This document shows positions 44,430 to 59,100 of a DNA stretch of 64,000 nt, piece by piece. Every line of letters starts with the position of its first letter. The first letter of the stretch is position 1. The DNA lies in the NCBI GenBank assembly GCA_947650285.1, contig CANTFL010000080.1, forward strand, positions 124,001 to 188,000. Reading direction: 5' to 3'. Below the pieces are notes generated by a model. The model was not told the DNA's origin. It made no database searches and worked only from the letters and a program-made list of their open reading frames with translations. This stretch comes from Hyaloperonospora brassicae (taxonomy: Eukaryota; Oomycota; Peronosporomycetes; Peronosporales; Peronosporaceae). The position numbers and the translations under genes are program-made.

Positions 44430-47400
44430 GAAAAACAGCAACAAAAGAGATAACATTAATTTCAACAACATTAGCACCGACTGACTGTGTTTACGACGTC
44501 ATATCTCGCGTCTCCGCCTGCAACTGGTAGCTTCAAGCGCAGCACACCCGCGGCAGAACTCTCTCCGCGGCTTCCCAAACAGGGCGGGGATGGTCACGGC
44601 CGTACAATGAAAAAATGATAAGAGACGTGTGATTTTGTGTGTTCCACATTAACTTAAGTATAGTTGGACGTGGGGCATTTTTTATTTTTGTGACCCAATG
44701 GGGCATTTTTACGTTGCCCTATACATTATTATTAACAGGTATACGCTTAAGTTGCCATGTCATCATGAACGGGTGTTCGATAATTTGACAAAAGCACGCT
44801 TAGCTATGGTTTATGATGGATATCGCTCTAACCCCGTAAGGATCTTAAATTCGTCTACGAACCGGGTCGTGCATAGAAGAGCATGTATATATATCGTTTA
44901 GTGGTGTAAGGAAGAAACAGACACGAGTTCAGAACCATACAGTTAATTCCGAAAACAAAGAGGCACGGATAGTTTATTACAGAGCATATATTTCTCGGAT
45001 TGAGCTTTGGTTTAAGTAAGTAAGTGTGCAAGATACAATTCCTCTGCTTTTGAACCTAGAATTAATATATTGAAATTAAATACGAGATAAAGTGGCATGA
45101 TTTCAGTCAGCTAAGGTAGGTCTACCGCTTGTAGTGATGTGGCGACCATTAGAAAGTAATTATACTCGAGTACTTATCACTTGCATACAAATTATTACCC
45201 TTAGTTAAATAAGTGAACAGTCACTAAGCCAATTTCCTTTTCAAACTTATTAAGCTCACTTAAGTATTAAAAAGAGCAAGTCAAACACGCTTGATTCTAT
45301 GTTAGTCAAAATTGTATCATCAAATAAAAAGAAGCAACCCGAGCAAGCGAGTATGATCTTAAACCTGCTGTGTTTAGTCGTAAATATATTGCCTAGAGGT
45401 TGACGAGATCCAGACATTGTATCGACCGCAATAAACATTCTGAGCATATATCATCGTCATTTTGTCTTCTGTGCTTTGAAGAATAAAATATACACAAATT
45501 GAGCCTGTTAGAAATACTTTTTATTTCGATTACTTTTACAGTTGTATAACTATTACAATCGAAGTTTCTAACTACATTGTCCGAGAGTTTTAAGAAAAGG
45601 ACTTACAATGATCCTGCATTTTGCGCATATAGCTTCCAACGCATAATACAGAATTTGCCGTTTTTTATCTTTGAATATTCGCTTGAATTCTACATACGCC
45701 GTATAAACTGCACGATAGACGAGATATATGGTAATTAAAGTTGTAAATAGAATGCACTTCATTACGAATTACCGAAACGCTGCGCTATTTATCCCTTAAT
45801 ACAGAATGATTATACGCAACCTTGTTTAGTGAGCATTTGAATACTTAATCGAATAATGGAGAGAGTGGATGGCAAAAATCATTCGATTTCACTTGAAATT
45901 CGAGTAGTTTGCTATCTATTAGCCTCATTGTGTATATTTTACTTCCGATAAAAATATTTAACAAAGCCGCTCTGGCGCCTAAACCGCTATCAAAAATCAT
46001 CTTTTCCGGGAGCAGCAATTCATTTCTCACTTCAACTTCGCTAACTACCACTTACCCTCCATTTGAAAACCCTGCATACTTTTCTCAGGCTAGAATGATA
46101 ATCGTAGATTTATGAAAAGAATAACAAAAAGACTAGACTTGAATGCTCAGATTTTAAATTCGTTTGAAGGTACGCATGGTGGGTATTCAACGTTAATACT
46201 TTCATCCTCAGCACCAAGCGCATTACAAGTTGAAAATATAGTCGTTACGGGGTTTGCTGGAGGCTGTTGAAGTCCTCTCTTGCTATACTCTGCTTCTTCG
46301 CAGTTATAGCATCGACGTACAGACCGCAAATTATTTATCCTAACTTAAAGCTGCGATGGAACCCGATGAGTAAATTTATGCAATTATAGTCTTGACTATT
46401 GATGCCCAAGAGCACCAACAAGACCTACACGGCCATGCAATTAGGTTGGATAAAGACCTCGGCTGCCGGTAGCAATCTAGATGGCAAGCTATACCTCGAT
46501 GCATGTACGAAGTTCCGTCTTCAGTATTCTAGGATACGATTCGTCCTTACCCAACAGATGTGGGTGATTCACACATTAACTTTTGTAGAAGTCTGTGTTA
46601 TACTAAAGAGCGTTCTTTTGAAGGCTAGCAAGAACGGTATTAGTGTCTATATTAATGATAAATCAATTATTTAATCGGAACAGTTTTAATGGAGGGTTAG
46701 TGGTAATTAAAGAAAATTAAGTGGTCAATAGTGGCTCCCTTTTTGCCTAAGATAGGTATAGATTGCTCTGTTTTTCTGTTGCGTACAATCTATCATAAGA
46801 ATCTGAGCGTTTCCGTACTGTAAGAACCTAACACGCATCATAATTCAAATATATAGGGATGGTATTCTTAACAAATGAAAGAATAGACCCATCGGCTTGA
46901 TCTAGAATATACACATTATTTTTCACTGTATTATCTAATAAAAATTTCCGGTTGTATCACTGTCAAGTTGCCCAATGCTGATGAAATCGATTCGCGCTGT
47001 CACAAGTGTTAAATAGCCATTATAGGATTAATTAAACGTATCCAGGTGATCCGAATGGCGCGGTTGGTCATCACGAATGCGTATTCATAAAAATTTCGCA
47101 GGCACATAATAGCATAAGGAACAGCGGAAAAGGAACTGATTGTATTCCCTGACATTTTACATCTCAAGCGCTCGAGTGTCTTCTCTTCAAGTTTGGGTCT
47201 TTTCGCCTTCGTCAAGGATTTTGGCAAAGCCTCGTATCCCGAACAGTCCAAAGGGACGAGATAATATACCGAAAAGATAAGAGGCACTGACCTAATGTGT
47301 GAGATGATGAGTGCACAAAAATGCTTTTCCTTTTTCATTGTATCATTATGAGCTAATATTTGATTGTGTTACTAGCACAAACCCTTTGTAAGCGCAAAAT

Positions 47401-50400
47401 AATCAATTGTGTATTCGGCATAAAAAAAGGATCTCTCGAGCACTTTTTTAATTGTTCTCATCGTCACAATTGTGAATGCACTTAGCACAATCCCACCTCA
47501 TATGAGCGATAGGCACTATCATCATATCATGTACCCTAATATAATGGAGTTTTAATGGCCGACATCGACGCCAAAACGAAAAAATTTGAGCTTTAAAATG
47601 AGAAGGGATTAACAATATTTGTGTACGGATAGCATCTTTAGACGGAAGCTGCGTGAAACGTCGATCAACACGGTTTTAAGGCTCGAAATGTAAGTAAGCA
47701 TATACATTGCAGTATAACTTATTCGAAATATGATGTCAAAAACCGATTTAATTTGCTCCATAAAGATTTGTCACTTTAGTTGTCCTTCGGCTTTTGCGGC
47801 GATAAGAAGCGCGCAAAGTGCATCACTAGTTGATCACAAGCGAATTTGTACGCCTTTACGAATTTGTTAGATTTTAATATTGGCTGCTAGCTTGGATGAC
47901 GTGATAAGATGACTTGGTAAATTCAAATGAATGGATGACGCTAGCCGATCTTATAGCTCCATTGATCGGCTTCTCTACACATGCGCGGACAGCCATGTTT
48001 TTGCTGAAGATCAAGGCAGGTATTTAAATTGTTTTTCAGAATACGAATTTTTGCCTAAGTCTTATCAGTCTTATCGACTTTTTATAAATTAAAGCTTCTG
48101 CGAGCTTGTATTTGTCAATATCTTTCACAACTGCAAGAAGGAAATAATCTGATATACTATCAGTTATCATCCCGAAAACTACGGCAACGTGGTTTCGCGA
48201 GCGGAACAATATACTCCAAATGCTTTCTCACCGTGATTCATCGGCTCAAAGAAATTTGTAATGCTACAGCTATAACGCACACAAAGAACTTTTCGCTGAA
48301 CTCATTCGACGAATAAAATTTTACCTGAATGTAATACGGCCTCAATGTACAGTCGCCCCTTCAAAGTCATTTTCGTTTCTTGAGAGCAACTGATTTTTCG
48401 CAACGGAAAGGTCTAAAAACTCATCTAAGATCATCAATTTAAATTTTTGAACCATTTGTCCATTTACAAAGCGTAGAAGCGGACACTCTACGCAATAAAT
48501 TGTTTGCCGCTGTATCATCTTTCGTATATAAGATTATATTTTTCTCGGGATAGGGCCCAACGATTCGTCAAACAGTATAATGTATTGAGTTTTTTTTGTT
48601 CGGGTATATTAAATACAAATAATGCCGTCGACTTGGATTTCTGTTTGTGCTTCTCGCGACTAATTCCTCGCTGTCCGCGAATGTTTGCCACCCGCGGCGG
48701 ATATTGCCCATTTATGTTTCTAGTTATTGATCTGTAATCAAATCACCTCAAAATTCGGCATGAATTGTATCCCGACTCACGCTGGGACGTTTCGAAAAGT
48801 ACAAGCTTGGCTTAAACTTGCAAAATGCTCACGGTAGATGATTGAATTTTTTGCTCTATCACGAAGAAATCAATCTGCCTCAATCAATTTCCCATTTTTT
48901 CAATAATGTCGTTGTTTGATGTAAATTACTAATTATTTAGCCGTCGTTGGCAATCTGCACATACCCTTTTTAACCTCCTTTACCGACGCCTATTTTTTTT
49001 TGGCCAGAACTATATCTGATAGTCTGAGGAAAAGCTCAATTGCAAAGGCTGTAAAATAGATTTCTTATATGTCATTTACTCACATCTGTCATAACATTGC
49101 ACGCAAAGAATACCGTTGGCATTCGATTGTGCAACGATTCAGTGATGATCTACGAAACTACAAAAAGCTTTAAATACGCTATTCTATCAAATGATGTATC
49201 GTAAACTGGGTAAAACAAGTTTTTATGATTTTGTCGAATTTTATTAGCAAACATGCGTTTTATGTAGTGGTTTTTCAATGATCTCGACATAACGTTCAAC
49301 CTGCGTGTGTATTTAACCATTTCTAGAGATTGCGTGGGTCATTTCATTTTCATTATTCGTAATCGGTTTTCTTTTTTTTGGCAGATCAATTGTCCGAAAA
49401 CTTCAGGATGAATGAAGAATAGAGATCCATATCAGCTAAGATGCAAGAGGAGTATACAAGTCGCCTTGTCATCGAAACCACGATACTGCTTTTCTGATTT
49501 TATAGACATACCTTTATGACTCGCTTACCATTTGAATGCTATTTCGTGCGCCCGAGACGGATCTACTACGATGCAATATTTCGCGAATATATTATACAGC
49601 GCTATACTTACATGAGTGTCATACAAGTCCCGGATAGCATTAGCTGCTTGATATAATTCGTTCATAGGCATCATAAATTTCTGTTGGAGGAGTTTCCATC
49701 GAGCGTCTTGTGGCTCTACCGGACTTCAATTGGATCTCCTTGTGTCGATTACACACAACCTTAAACGAATGTGTTTGGCATAGTATTACGTAGACGAAGT
49801 ATCACACGGGTCAATGCGCGAATTATAAAGCCGACTCATGACAACTTGCACATATTAGCGTCTTCCTTTCTAACGTCTAGGAAAAGAATAGAATTATTCA
49901 TTAGACTACTTAACTATTTTGTGAACGACATCGAGATATGTCATAGAACTTGTTCAAAATCAAAGATAATCGATTGGTCAATGAAGTGTATATGACCATA
50001 GCGCAAGCGACCTTAAGTTCACAAATAAATAATTGTGATTTTTGATGTTTGGATTACATAGAATGGTTGCATGTAAATGTGGCGCGATCGATTCATATTG
50101 AAGTAACGTCATGCAAAATCATACTGACAAGCAGCATCAAGTACTATCTGGAATAATAAAGCTAATTAAAAAGGACAAATTATTGTCGCGCGAAGCCTGA
50201 AGCCTACCTTTCCTTAGCAGCTGAAATTGCATACAATTTGATTGCGTGGACATTATCCTATATTAAAGAAACGAATAATATTTTTTTCTGCGTCAAGCGC
50301 ATCTATGGATACATCGCGAAAAAATGCTAGAAATATCATCTTTTTCAAGTGAGTTTTAGTGTCTAACGTTTCATCTGGTCATCTTAATGAGCCTGCCACA

Positions 50401-53400
50401 TTTTGATCCACTTCTTAAACGCTCAGCAAATCTTTGATTGGGGCCATGATTGCTTTAGGCAGACTTTCACATGATTTTTAATGAATTGGTAATATTAATA
50501 AAAATTGCTCTAAGACATGGAATAATCACAGACCGTAAAGGACGAATGAGACTTCTGCCAGCCCCCATCTGGATTTGTCAACATATTGCCGAATACATAA
50601 GCCTGTATCACAGCACTAATGCAGATCTTGATAGCGACATCACTGATATGATCGTTTCTGATGATATTAGCTCACGATCAAGCAAGATAGGTGATCCCAT
50701 GTTATAAGGATCTGTAAATGTGCCTGTCGAATGACTTAATTTTATCCTATACTTACATGCATCTCAATTTTACAATGTAGCCATAGACGTAATAGCAACA
50801 TACGTTATGAAGTCTATGTCTGGAAAATCGTCGTTCAAAACTGCGCAATTGATTGTTGTGCGGATGGTATATCACATTTTCGATACTTTTGTTTGTTAAA
50901 TCGAATGCAGCAATTGTCATGATATCATTGCTCATAGTCTAGATAGGTTAGTGAAGCATACCTAAAGGTTTAAATCCGGTGATCCGTGAGTCTACAGGCA
51001 ACAAGCTATCACGATAGAAACAGTAAATTGACGCCAATATATAATGTACGCACTGAAACCAGCCTTGATATGATGTAAGATGTGTTGACACGAATAATGA
51101 ATCTGGAGACCTGACTTGTCATGGTTGCGACATCAGCGAAAACGAAAGAAGTTTAAATAACCATTTTTTTAGATCGAGGTGATGTGGACCCACTCAGTGT
51201 TTACGTAAAACGAAGAGAACTCATGTCGAGCAAATAAAGGTGGTAAGGAGTAGGCTGATTTGTAATTTCAAATATTGGGATAGATAAATCCTTTGTAGGC
51301 GACTTAACTAAAGAACGGGGTGTTGTAAGCATGAGAGTAGTCTTATACTACTATCTGCTGAGATTTAGACCTTGTACTATTAATTTTATCAGGAATGAAC
51401 ATTTCTCCCCGCCAATCAAAACAACCATAATAACAAGCATAACAAGATCATCATTACTAATATAAGATGAATATGAATCATAGTACTATCAGTAATAAGA
51501 TAGTAACATGACAAGATTGATTGAATAAATCATGCCTATGATATTGTTTGACAAATAATCAAACAACCCCCCAACACTACCATAAGCAGTCAATCAAAAA
51601 TGGCTGAGCGCAAAGTGAATTGCTTTCGCCAATGTACCAAAGACGAAAGAGAAGAAGTCGATTAGTCGGCTTTGTATGGCATAAATCCATCAAGTGTAAA
51701 AGCTAAGGAATGATAAGTCTTATTAAAAGGCTGAATTCGATAGTGAATGCGCTAAGTGTTGGTGCTATTGTTTTATGTGTAGAACATATTGAGGCTATTT
51801 AGAACCTCACGTACCGACCCATTAATAATGCCTACAAATAAGGTTAAGATTATACGGTGGAGTTTGTCCTAAAAAGGACCAATGGAAACAAGATTTTATA
51901 CGATCAATTTTTACACTGACGTGCAAAGATGGATGGTAGCACCAAAATTACCCATTTTTGCGATGTTGCTGTATCGACATTTATCATTGTTAGGCGTGTT
52001 TTTGAAAAAATTAAATGGTCTTTATTAAAAATTGCCGATATTGCATATATTAGCGTACGCTGCCGCGTCGTAACACGTACAAAATCCGCAAACATATGGT
52101 AAAAGGAAGATTAAATCACAGCTGAAGGCTAAATTTAGGATGTGTTGTTTCCAACCATCACTTCAATTGATGTCGACCAAATTTATGGTTCCACTCTCTA
52201 TGACTCGGCGATGTAGCAAAGCATTTTCAAAAGTTACGATCGTCTCACTAAAAATATAAAGTACATAATTACGTTGGAATAGGTGTGCTAAAATGATGGA
52301 TTCGTATCCTAGAGCTTCAATACGCTATTAAATCACAGTTGGGTAGACATTAGGAACGCAGTATTGAGTAGATAAATCATAGATTAATCAAGTAGCTGGA
52401 TAATTTGCTTCGAGCCGACTGGAAAAACTTGCTGCAAAATTGTTCCGTGCTTTACTTTTCTCGGAAATAAAACACGAACGAGCCTTTTTATTCTGAAAAA
52501 TAGATCAGATATACACCTTATGTTAAAAGTCGTGGTGGAGTTAATTTAAAGAGCCCCAGCATGTAAAGGCAAGATATCAAGCTTAAAAGTATAGCTAGTG
52601 GCGCCCTGAAACTGACTTACAGCGAAAATTGTGTTTAAGTTTTGAACGAAATATTAACTGAATTAAAATCATCATCGACCAGAGACGGTGAAAATACTAA
52701 GTCACAATGAACCATAGTTACATCTTGTGATCAAGTCGTCAAGATTGTCGTGAAACCGAAGCATTTGTACGTTTCATCAGATTATAGAAAAGTGCAAACA
52801 CTCGTCATTTATGAGTCGCAATGAATACCGGAAAGTAAACGATATTAATATGATTTGTATTTATAATATTATTCGGGGACCACTGAAGAAATTGAACTGA
52901 AGGTAACACGTTCCATTTTGATTAAGTGACGGATCAATGAATATGCTCATGAGCTAGAGCTGACTAATAAGAGTCATCATCTTTTTCATCCGGTCGTATG
53001 TATATTTTGTCAGAGTGGGTCAGGTACACAAGTAAACAGACGACAATAAAGCTGGTATAAGATCTTGATCTACTTCCAAGATCTCGATGAAGAATCATAA
53101 TTAGAATATAATTGGTTCCGGACGAAGAAGTCCGTCCTTAAGGCATAGAATATATATCGGACAACGACGACATATAGCTCTACAGGAATACAAAATGAAC
53201 ATAGGGACTGTTCATATTCAGGAGAAGAAATATGACATTTTACGTAACAACAGTTGTCTAATATGTCGCATGCAAGATTGTCGTTTGATAATCTAAGACA
53301 AATTTCGATAATGCACGTTGCAAATTTGCAAATTACATGCAATCGTTACATAAAACAAGTCCATGGTTTTGACTGGAGCCTTAAGGAACATGTAATTCAC

Positions 53401-56270
53401 TTTGGTGCAATTGATAAAAGCACCAAAAGGTACGTACTATTGACAGCAGGTTTGAACTCTCCTTAGACCGAAGCATAACATGTAAAATCATTCTGATACT
53501 AAATGATACAGGGTACGAAACTTGATCCCAAATACTTATGGCACGGACTTACGGCGGAAATAATCTTTCGAAGTATAACAACTTCAACAGTACATGCGTT
53601 TCTGATGGGAGGGGCAGGTATATGGAAGGTCAAAACCCAAATTTGTGTTGTGATATTATGTAACACTAGCTGTTACTCTCGTCGCGTGGTGCATAATATC
53701 ACGCACCTACTATCACACTTCAATTTGCATCTATCTAACCGACGATGGATGTGGAGACCCCGGATGAAAATTTTGATGGTAGATCGTCTATACATACGCT
53801 CAAATGACTGTTCCAGACCTTCATGAAAAAATCATGATGGCGGTTTTGCAGCCAATGCTTTCGGCCTCAGTTTACAGGGTGGTCGCAAAATTATTGTCTA
53901 TTCCTCACTGGGCGCCTTGATTTACCTTTATCATGAGAGACATCATCATTAAATAATAACTTGCATTGATCATCAATGAGTTTAAGTAACCTTTCTTTAG
54001 CTTTCGCGATATACATATAGAAAGATCTTGATGAATTAATGATGGAAGTTCTACAATATAACATAGTCCATACCTGCAAAATTCTTGCGACGTCGACGAT
54101 CCGAGCTACCCGCGGAGAGGAATCCAGAGATACGTAGCAGAAAAAACTACGGCAGAGAAATATTCACACTTTCCGTAGTCAAGGGGGCAAGCAAAAAGCC
54201 TATATTTTAGACTGGTAGAGTGCAGTATCGATGATATGCGTGGCAATTCCTTAACTCAGCCACGATACTCGACATATTATTTTGTGTGGACAGGCATGTT
54301 CATCCAGATATATAACAAGACGCCACAAATCAATCAAGACAATATTTTGGAATTTGGGAAAGAGCGTCGGTGGTACCTTGGACGGCATCGCTAGACGAGA
54401 AGGATAAGCAGATGCATAGACCGATTATAGGATTGTAGAATGTAGATTGGATGCTGTATGTTAGCATACAGCAAAGTGGTGATCAAGACCAGTTGTCGAT
54501 TTATAATAGGTAAAATTTTACGGAGCGAATGCAATGAAAAGAATGGAATTCACGCGACCCGTGCAAACAAGTTTTGATATTTAAGTCATATATTCAGCAA
54601 AAAAAAATTTCGACACTTAAAGCCTTGATGCTAGATCTGGATTGATCAGAGTTTTGTATACTCTAAATTTTACGCTCGGATCAATCGTAATAAACTACTA
54701 CTAATGTTTTTCAAAATACTGCATCATTTATCTGTACTGAATTTGTACAAATATGTATTGCGTTCCGGTAGTGTAATAAACAGAAATCTTACGTCCTCCT
54801 TCTTATCTCTCGTTCAAACAACCTCTTACCGTTGCATCACACACGTGCCACCATGCAATAGGTCAGTTATTTGGAGCTTGTATCGTCGATTATAATCTTT
54901 TTCGATAGGTCCCACCAAATCAGTCAAAACGTATCAATTCAGATTGGAACACAGGAGGCGGCAAAAATATCGACGATGTTTTAGTGTACTTGAATATCGC
55001 TTTAAATTTCATATCGCTTTTGTATATGATGTTGTCGAAATTCAAATGAAGATTATGAATTGATAGCATAGAGCGTCGAGAAGTGCAGAGAATAGTAACT
55101 ATATGAGTCTGCGTAAAACATGTCCCGAATACTAACACAATCTTGGCTCACGATTCGTATACGCGATCCAGACGTATAAAGAACTCGCGTTTCACCAATC
55201 TTTTACGCTATTACGGGCCAAGATCAAATTATTGGGGTGGATTTGTAGGCGGTCACACTTGGAAAGACGCACTGTCATCCGAAGTTACGAGGATGTGGAA
55301 AAGGCAAAAAGTCATCACTCTGCTGCCTTTCCATAGGGCTAGCAATCATGTCTTCCAACAATCACTCTTCGATTTACAGAAGAGAAGAACTGAATCAGAT
55401 GTTTGTCCGCGGATGTGATTATTTTCATGATGCATTAATCATATGGTTAGTGTCTATGCACAATGTGCAGACGTAAACAAGGTGTGTAGCGTGCCCGTGC
55501 AACAAGAATATAGATTCACTACATAAATACCTTCATTCGCAGAATGTAAGGATAAATGTTGTAGTTGTTTGTGGGTAACCCAATTCTGCATTGTGCCAGA
55601 AGAGAAGACAACAATTGCAACGAATTGTATGATTTTTAGTTAACTCTATATTATCTATGATATCACAAAGTCTACTAAATAAAAAAGGACACACCATGTG
55701 TAATGATTCAGTAGTTCTGTATTATATTGGATATAATAAATAGCAGATAAGAATGCAATCTATACATTAGATTCATGAATTTGAATACATCAGCCGTGCT
55801 TCTTTTCACACGCATTATTATATATAATGTTGTATTATTGAATGCTCCTCGCGTGCTTTTGTACGCGTAAGGGGTCCTGTGCACTTAGATTGTATTGTAA
55901 TCAAAGCCGGCCACTTGCACTATTACAAGTGAATGCTTGACTGTATAATTCTTTAACTTATTTAGATGTAGCGTGAATGACCTTTTAAGTACAAGAAGTT
56001 GTCCTCGGTAGTTGCCATATAGCTAGCAACTCATGCTTAGTCGGCTTTATACTTGCGATGCTTACGCTTTTTCTTATTTATGCGCATTATTTTAATGGAC
56101 CCTGTATCAGCAGTTATATACAAAGGCAAAAAATAATTTAAGTATTCACTACTAGCTTTGCCAAACGTGATGTCGCGGCGACGTTTGTGAACTAAATACT
56201 GCATAAAATTGTATTCGCAGTCGCGTATGAAATGTACATTGCAAATTAAACGTAGCCGAATTCGCTTACC
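44430..56270. other. AT-rich gene-poor desert
   Basis: Nearly 12 kb with frequent stops in all frames and few open frames above 90 codons. I see no gene, RNA gene or intact transposon. A 109-codon minus-strand frame at 47,009-47,338 (ATG start) is the longest protein-like piece; part of it (LERLRCKMSGNTISSF...MCLRNFYEYA) faintly resembles reverse-transcriptase thumb regions of DIRS-like elements, too weakly to name. Confidence 0.5.
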
Positions 56271-56375
56271 CGATCGATGTGTGAAGATTTTTCAAATCGA
56301 TAACTTGAGTCAAGCTCTGACCTTAAGTGGGATCGCCATAGAATGATACCATTGATGAGAGTTCAAGTTGGTCCA

Positions 56376-59100
56376 ACCGACGGGCACACAATATTAGAAC
56401 AAGTACAAGAAATCACGCCGATCAAAGTCTGATTTACTTCAGTCGACAAATTTTAGCAACATGGGAAGTCTCCTAAGTGCAGAGGTACGGGTATAGAATG
56501 ATAGAGAGTTTGGGACGTGTAAACCGCTTTAAGTGCGAAACCAATTTGATGGGTGGAGCGCACTCGAAGATGGGCCCGTTGGCACGAGTGATGGGATTAA
56601 AAGATTGAGTGAAGGAAAACGATTGTTGAAGTCATGCCGATTGTTCTCTTTAAAGGTAAAAAAAGGAGTGCAGTCGCAGATCGGCGATTGACCGATCACG
56701 ATCCGCGATCAAGGACTTGGATCACTAAGCTACAAGGACAGGATTACTCAAGAGGTGATCAACACTTGTAATTGTAAACAAGCGATGGATGCTGGGTGAA
56801 TATGGAAGCAGGCTGGAGAAATAAATCAATAAGATCATCAAGCATGCGAAATTTCGAAAGCGACAGCAATCCGACCGTGGATGCCCGATCAAAGATGCAA
56901 AAGATTGACCTCGATATATCCTATGTGTGTACCGCTTGATTGTGTTATCACATAATTAGTGCGGACCACATATCGCGACCCACTACCCGAGCGATCCGCT
57001 ACCGGTGAGATCTACCACTCGTTCGATCCGCTGCCGAGCATATTACTATTGAGCCGTTCGCTACCCGAATATATGTTGTGGACCGAACGATGCGAGAAAT
57101 GAACTACATGGACATGCGATGCACAACAGTTGACCTAGTGAACAGATAGGCATAGTCATATGTTATCGATTTGGTTGGTTGACATTAAATAGAATTGAAC
57201 TTGCAGCGAAAGACACGCGTCGACTTCTCCCGGGCAGGATCTTTTGTCTCCCGTAGAATAGATAGTCATTCGTGTCTTTACAAACTTCGCCCTTGTATTG
57301 CGCGGCCAGGCAAAACGTCAGCTCTCACCGCTCCCAACTACGGTCGGACGCAGTGCACCATACGGTTTGGAATCGAGACCGCGAGACGGTTCAAGTGGTC
57401 AGGAGGCTTGCTCATCCAGCATAGCTCTTGAATAAAGGCGGCACTGAGAAGCGCCCGACTATGCACGCGATCGAGTGAAGAATTTCCACTCGACCCACCC
57501 CTACGTTTGAACGGGAGCAAACATTTTGCCCGATCAACCCATATCCTTAAAACTGTCAAGTTCAGCCTCAGCATAAGTACACAAACCAGAGCGCAACCCT
57601 ATTCACCGTTGGGTACACAAGGTGAGCAAGAAAACATAGATCACGGAATCGAAATACCCCCTCCTTTAGTCGGTCGTTTGGGCGCCAGTGGAGATTTGGG
57701 ATCGTCTCATGAAACGAGCGATCGCCTCTACACCACACCCGTCTCATGTGCAATCGTGCGGCGACTCCTGATCCCTAATTTCAACCAAGCTTTATGCAAT
57801 GCATCCTACTTACAACAAATATGTCAGACATGAGCACAAGTCTATGAAACGGTTAACTTCTTGAATCAAATGGTATAAGTAAATAGATGAAACAATGCGA
57901 GAGATATCTACCAGAACCATGATGTCAATCAATCAGTTTAGCATCTTTTTCAAGAAGACATCGCTAATTCATGTGTGCGTAAAGTTATATAAATATCGTT
58001 TGTCGTCCCCAGAAGAGCGAAGTTGGCGATATAAGGAACCGCTAGCTTTTCGAAAAGGCTACATCAATGATACAGTGTTTTGAATTTTCCTACTTTTGAC
58101 GAAGAGACGATTTTAGAAAATTTGGCCAAGATTATATATGTGGTGAAGAGGATCGAGAAGTGTAGATCGCAGATCGCGCTGCAACTAAGTACTAGTTTTG
58201 TGGTAAGTGTGAGCCAAATAAGGGGGGAAGGTGATCCACGCATCTCTATCTTGGACGATGCGACCTTAGATGATACTATAAAGGATGATGCGACCGTGGG
58301 TATTGCGATAAGGGATGATGAGATCTTGGGGCCGCGATCTTGGATAATGTGTTCTTGGAAGATATGGTCTTGGTTGACGTCATCTTAGGTGACGCGATCT
58401 CGTTCACCGCGACTTTGAATGATATGGTCACGGTAATCTGCTTTGAATTATCAAATACAATGAAAGATGAAATCTCTATAAAACAAAGAAACACGTAATG
58501 GTTCATCCGTACAAACAGAATATGCTTAGTCCAAAATTTAGACATTGGTTGGGAAACATATAATGAGGCAACAATTTTTTAAAGTGCACAAGTGTATTCC
58601 GTCTTTTCGCGTTGTAGGATTATTTCGTCTCCCGACGTCGGCGAAATTCGACCGACCACCAGGAAAATTACCCCTTAGATATTTGTCCAGTAGAGCAATA
58701 TATCCCTAAACCTCTGAACTGCGATTAGACGTATAGTGCAAGATTACGAGACGGCTCAATGAGTCAGAAGGATCGAGAATCAAGCATTAACTTTGGACAA
58801 GGCGATATCGGAAAGATCGGAGCGACTCATTGCGAGCACCCTACAAGTACACCCGAGGTCGTGCGAAGATTCGCATACGATCACCACCCCAGTTCAAACA
58901 CGGTCAAGTTTTCTATTTACATGATTTCACCTGGAAGAGTACGACCCGCCCTACCGACGGGTATATAAGGTGAAGAAATGAATAAGCACGGAAGATAAGT
59001 GTCCCCTCCAAGATTCGGTCGTATGGGCGCTAGTGGAAAGTTGGGATTACAAGAAGCTTGTGATCACCACTCCACCATCTTTATCTCGGTTGCTCGGCAA
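56376..59100 (+). repeat. Cluster of decayed Gypsy-like LTR/leader fragments
   Basis: Related segments recur. CCGACGGG or CCGTTGGG followed by a TATA-like or ACACAA stretch occurs near 56,380, 57,606 and 58,953. GTCGTTTGGGCGCCAGTGG (near 57,672) and GTCGTATGGGCGCTAGTGG (near 59,017) follow at matching distances from the second and third copies, with TTGGGAT just after. GGCGCCA resembles the primer-binding sites of Gypsy elements. The segment 56,521-56,757 is the inverted partner of 45-287. There is no coding remnant I can name. The reading is two or three diverged 5' LTR/leader copies of one retroelement family; that is inference. Confidence 0.45.
58230..58410. repeat. Imperfect GATGATGCGATCTTGG-like repeats
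   Basis: Short degenerate repeats of roughly 24-27 bp containing GATGATGCGA and GCGATCTTGG recur across this segment. In a 102-codon plus-strand frame (58,080-58,388) they read as Asp-Asp-rich repeats (LDDATLDDTIKDDATVG), but the frame has no other support. Confidence 0.5.

Noticed and set aside
47009..47338. 109-codon frame as a DIRS-like reverse transcriptase fragment
   Set aside because: The resemblance is faint and no catalytic motif is present; kept only as a note in the desert entry.
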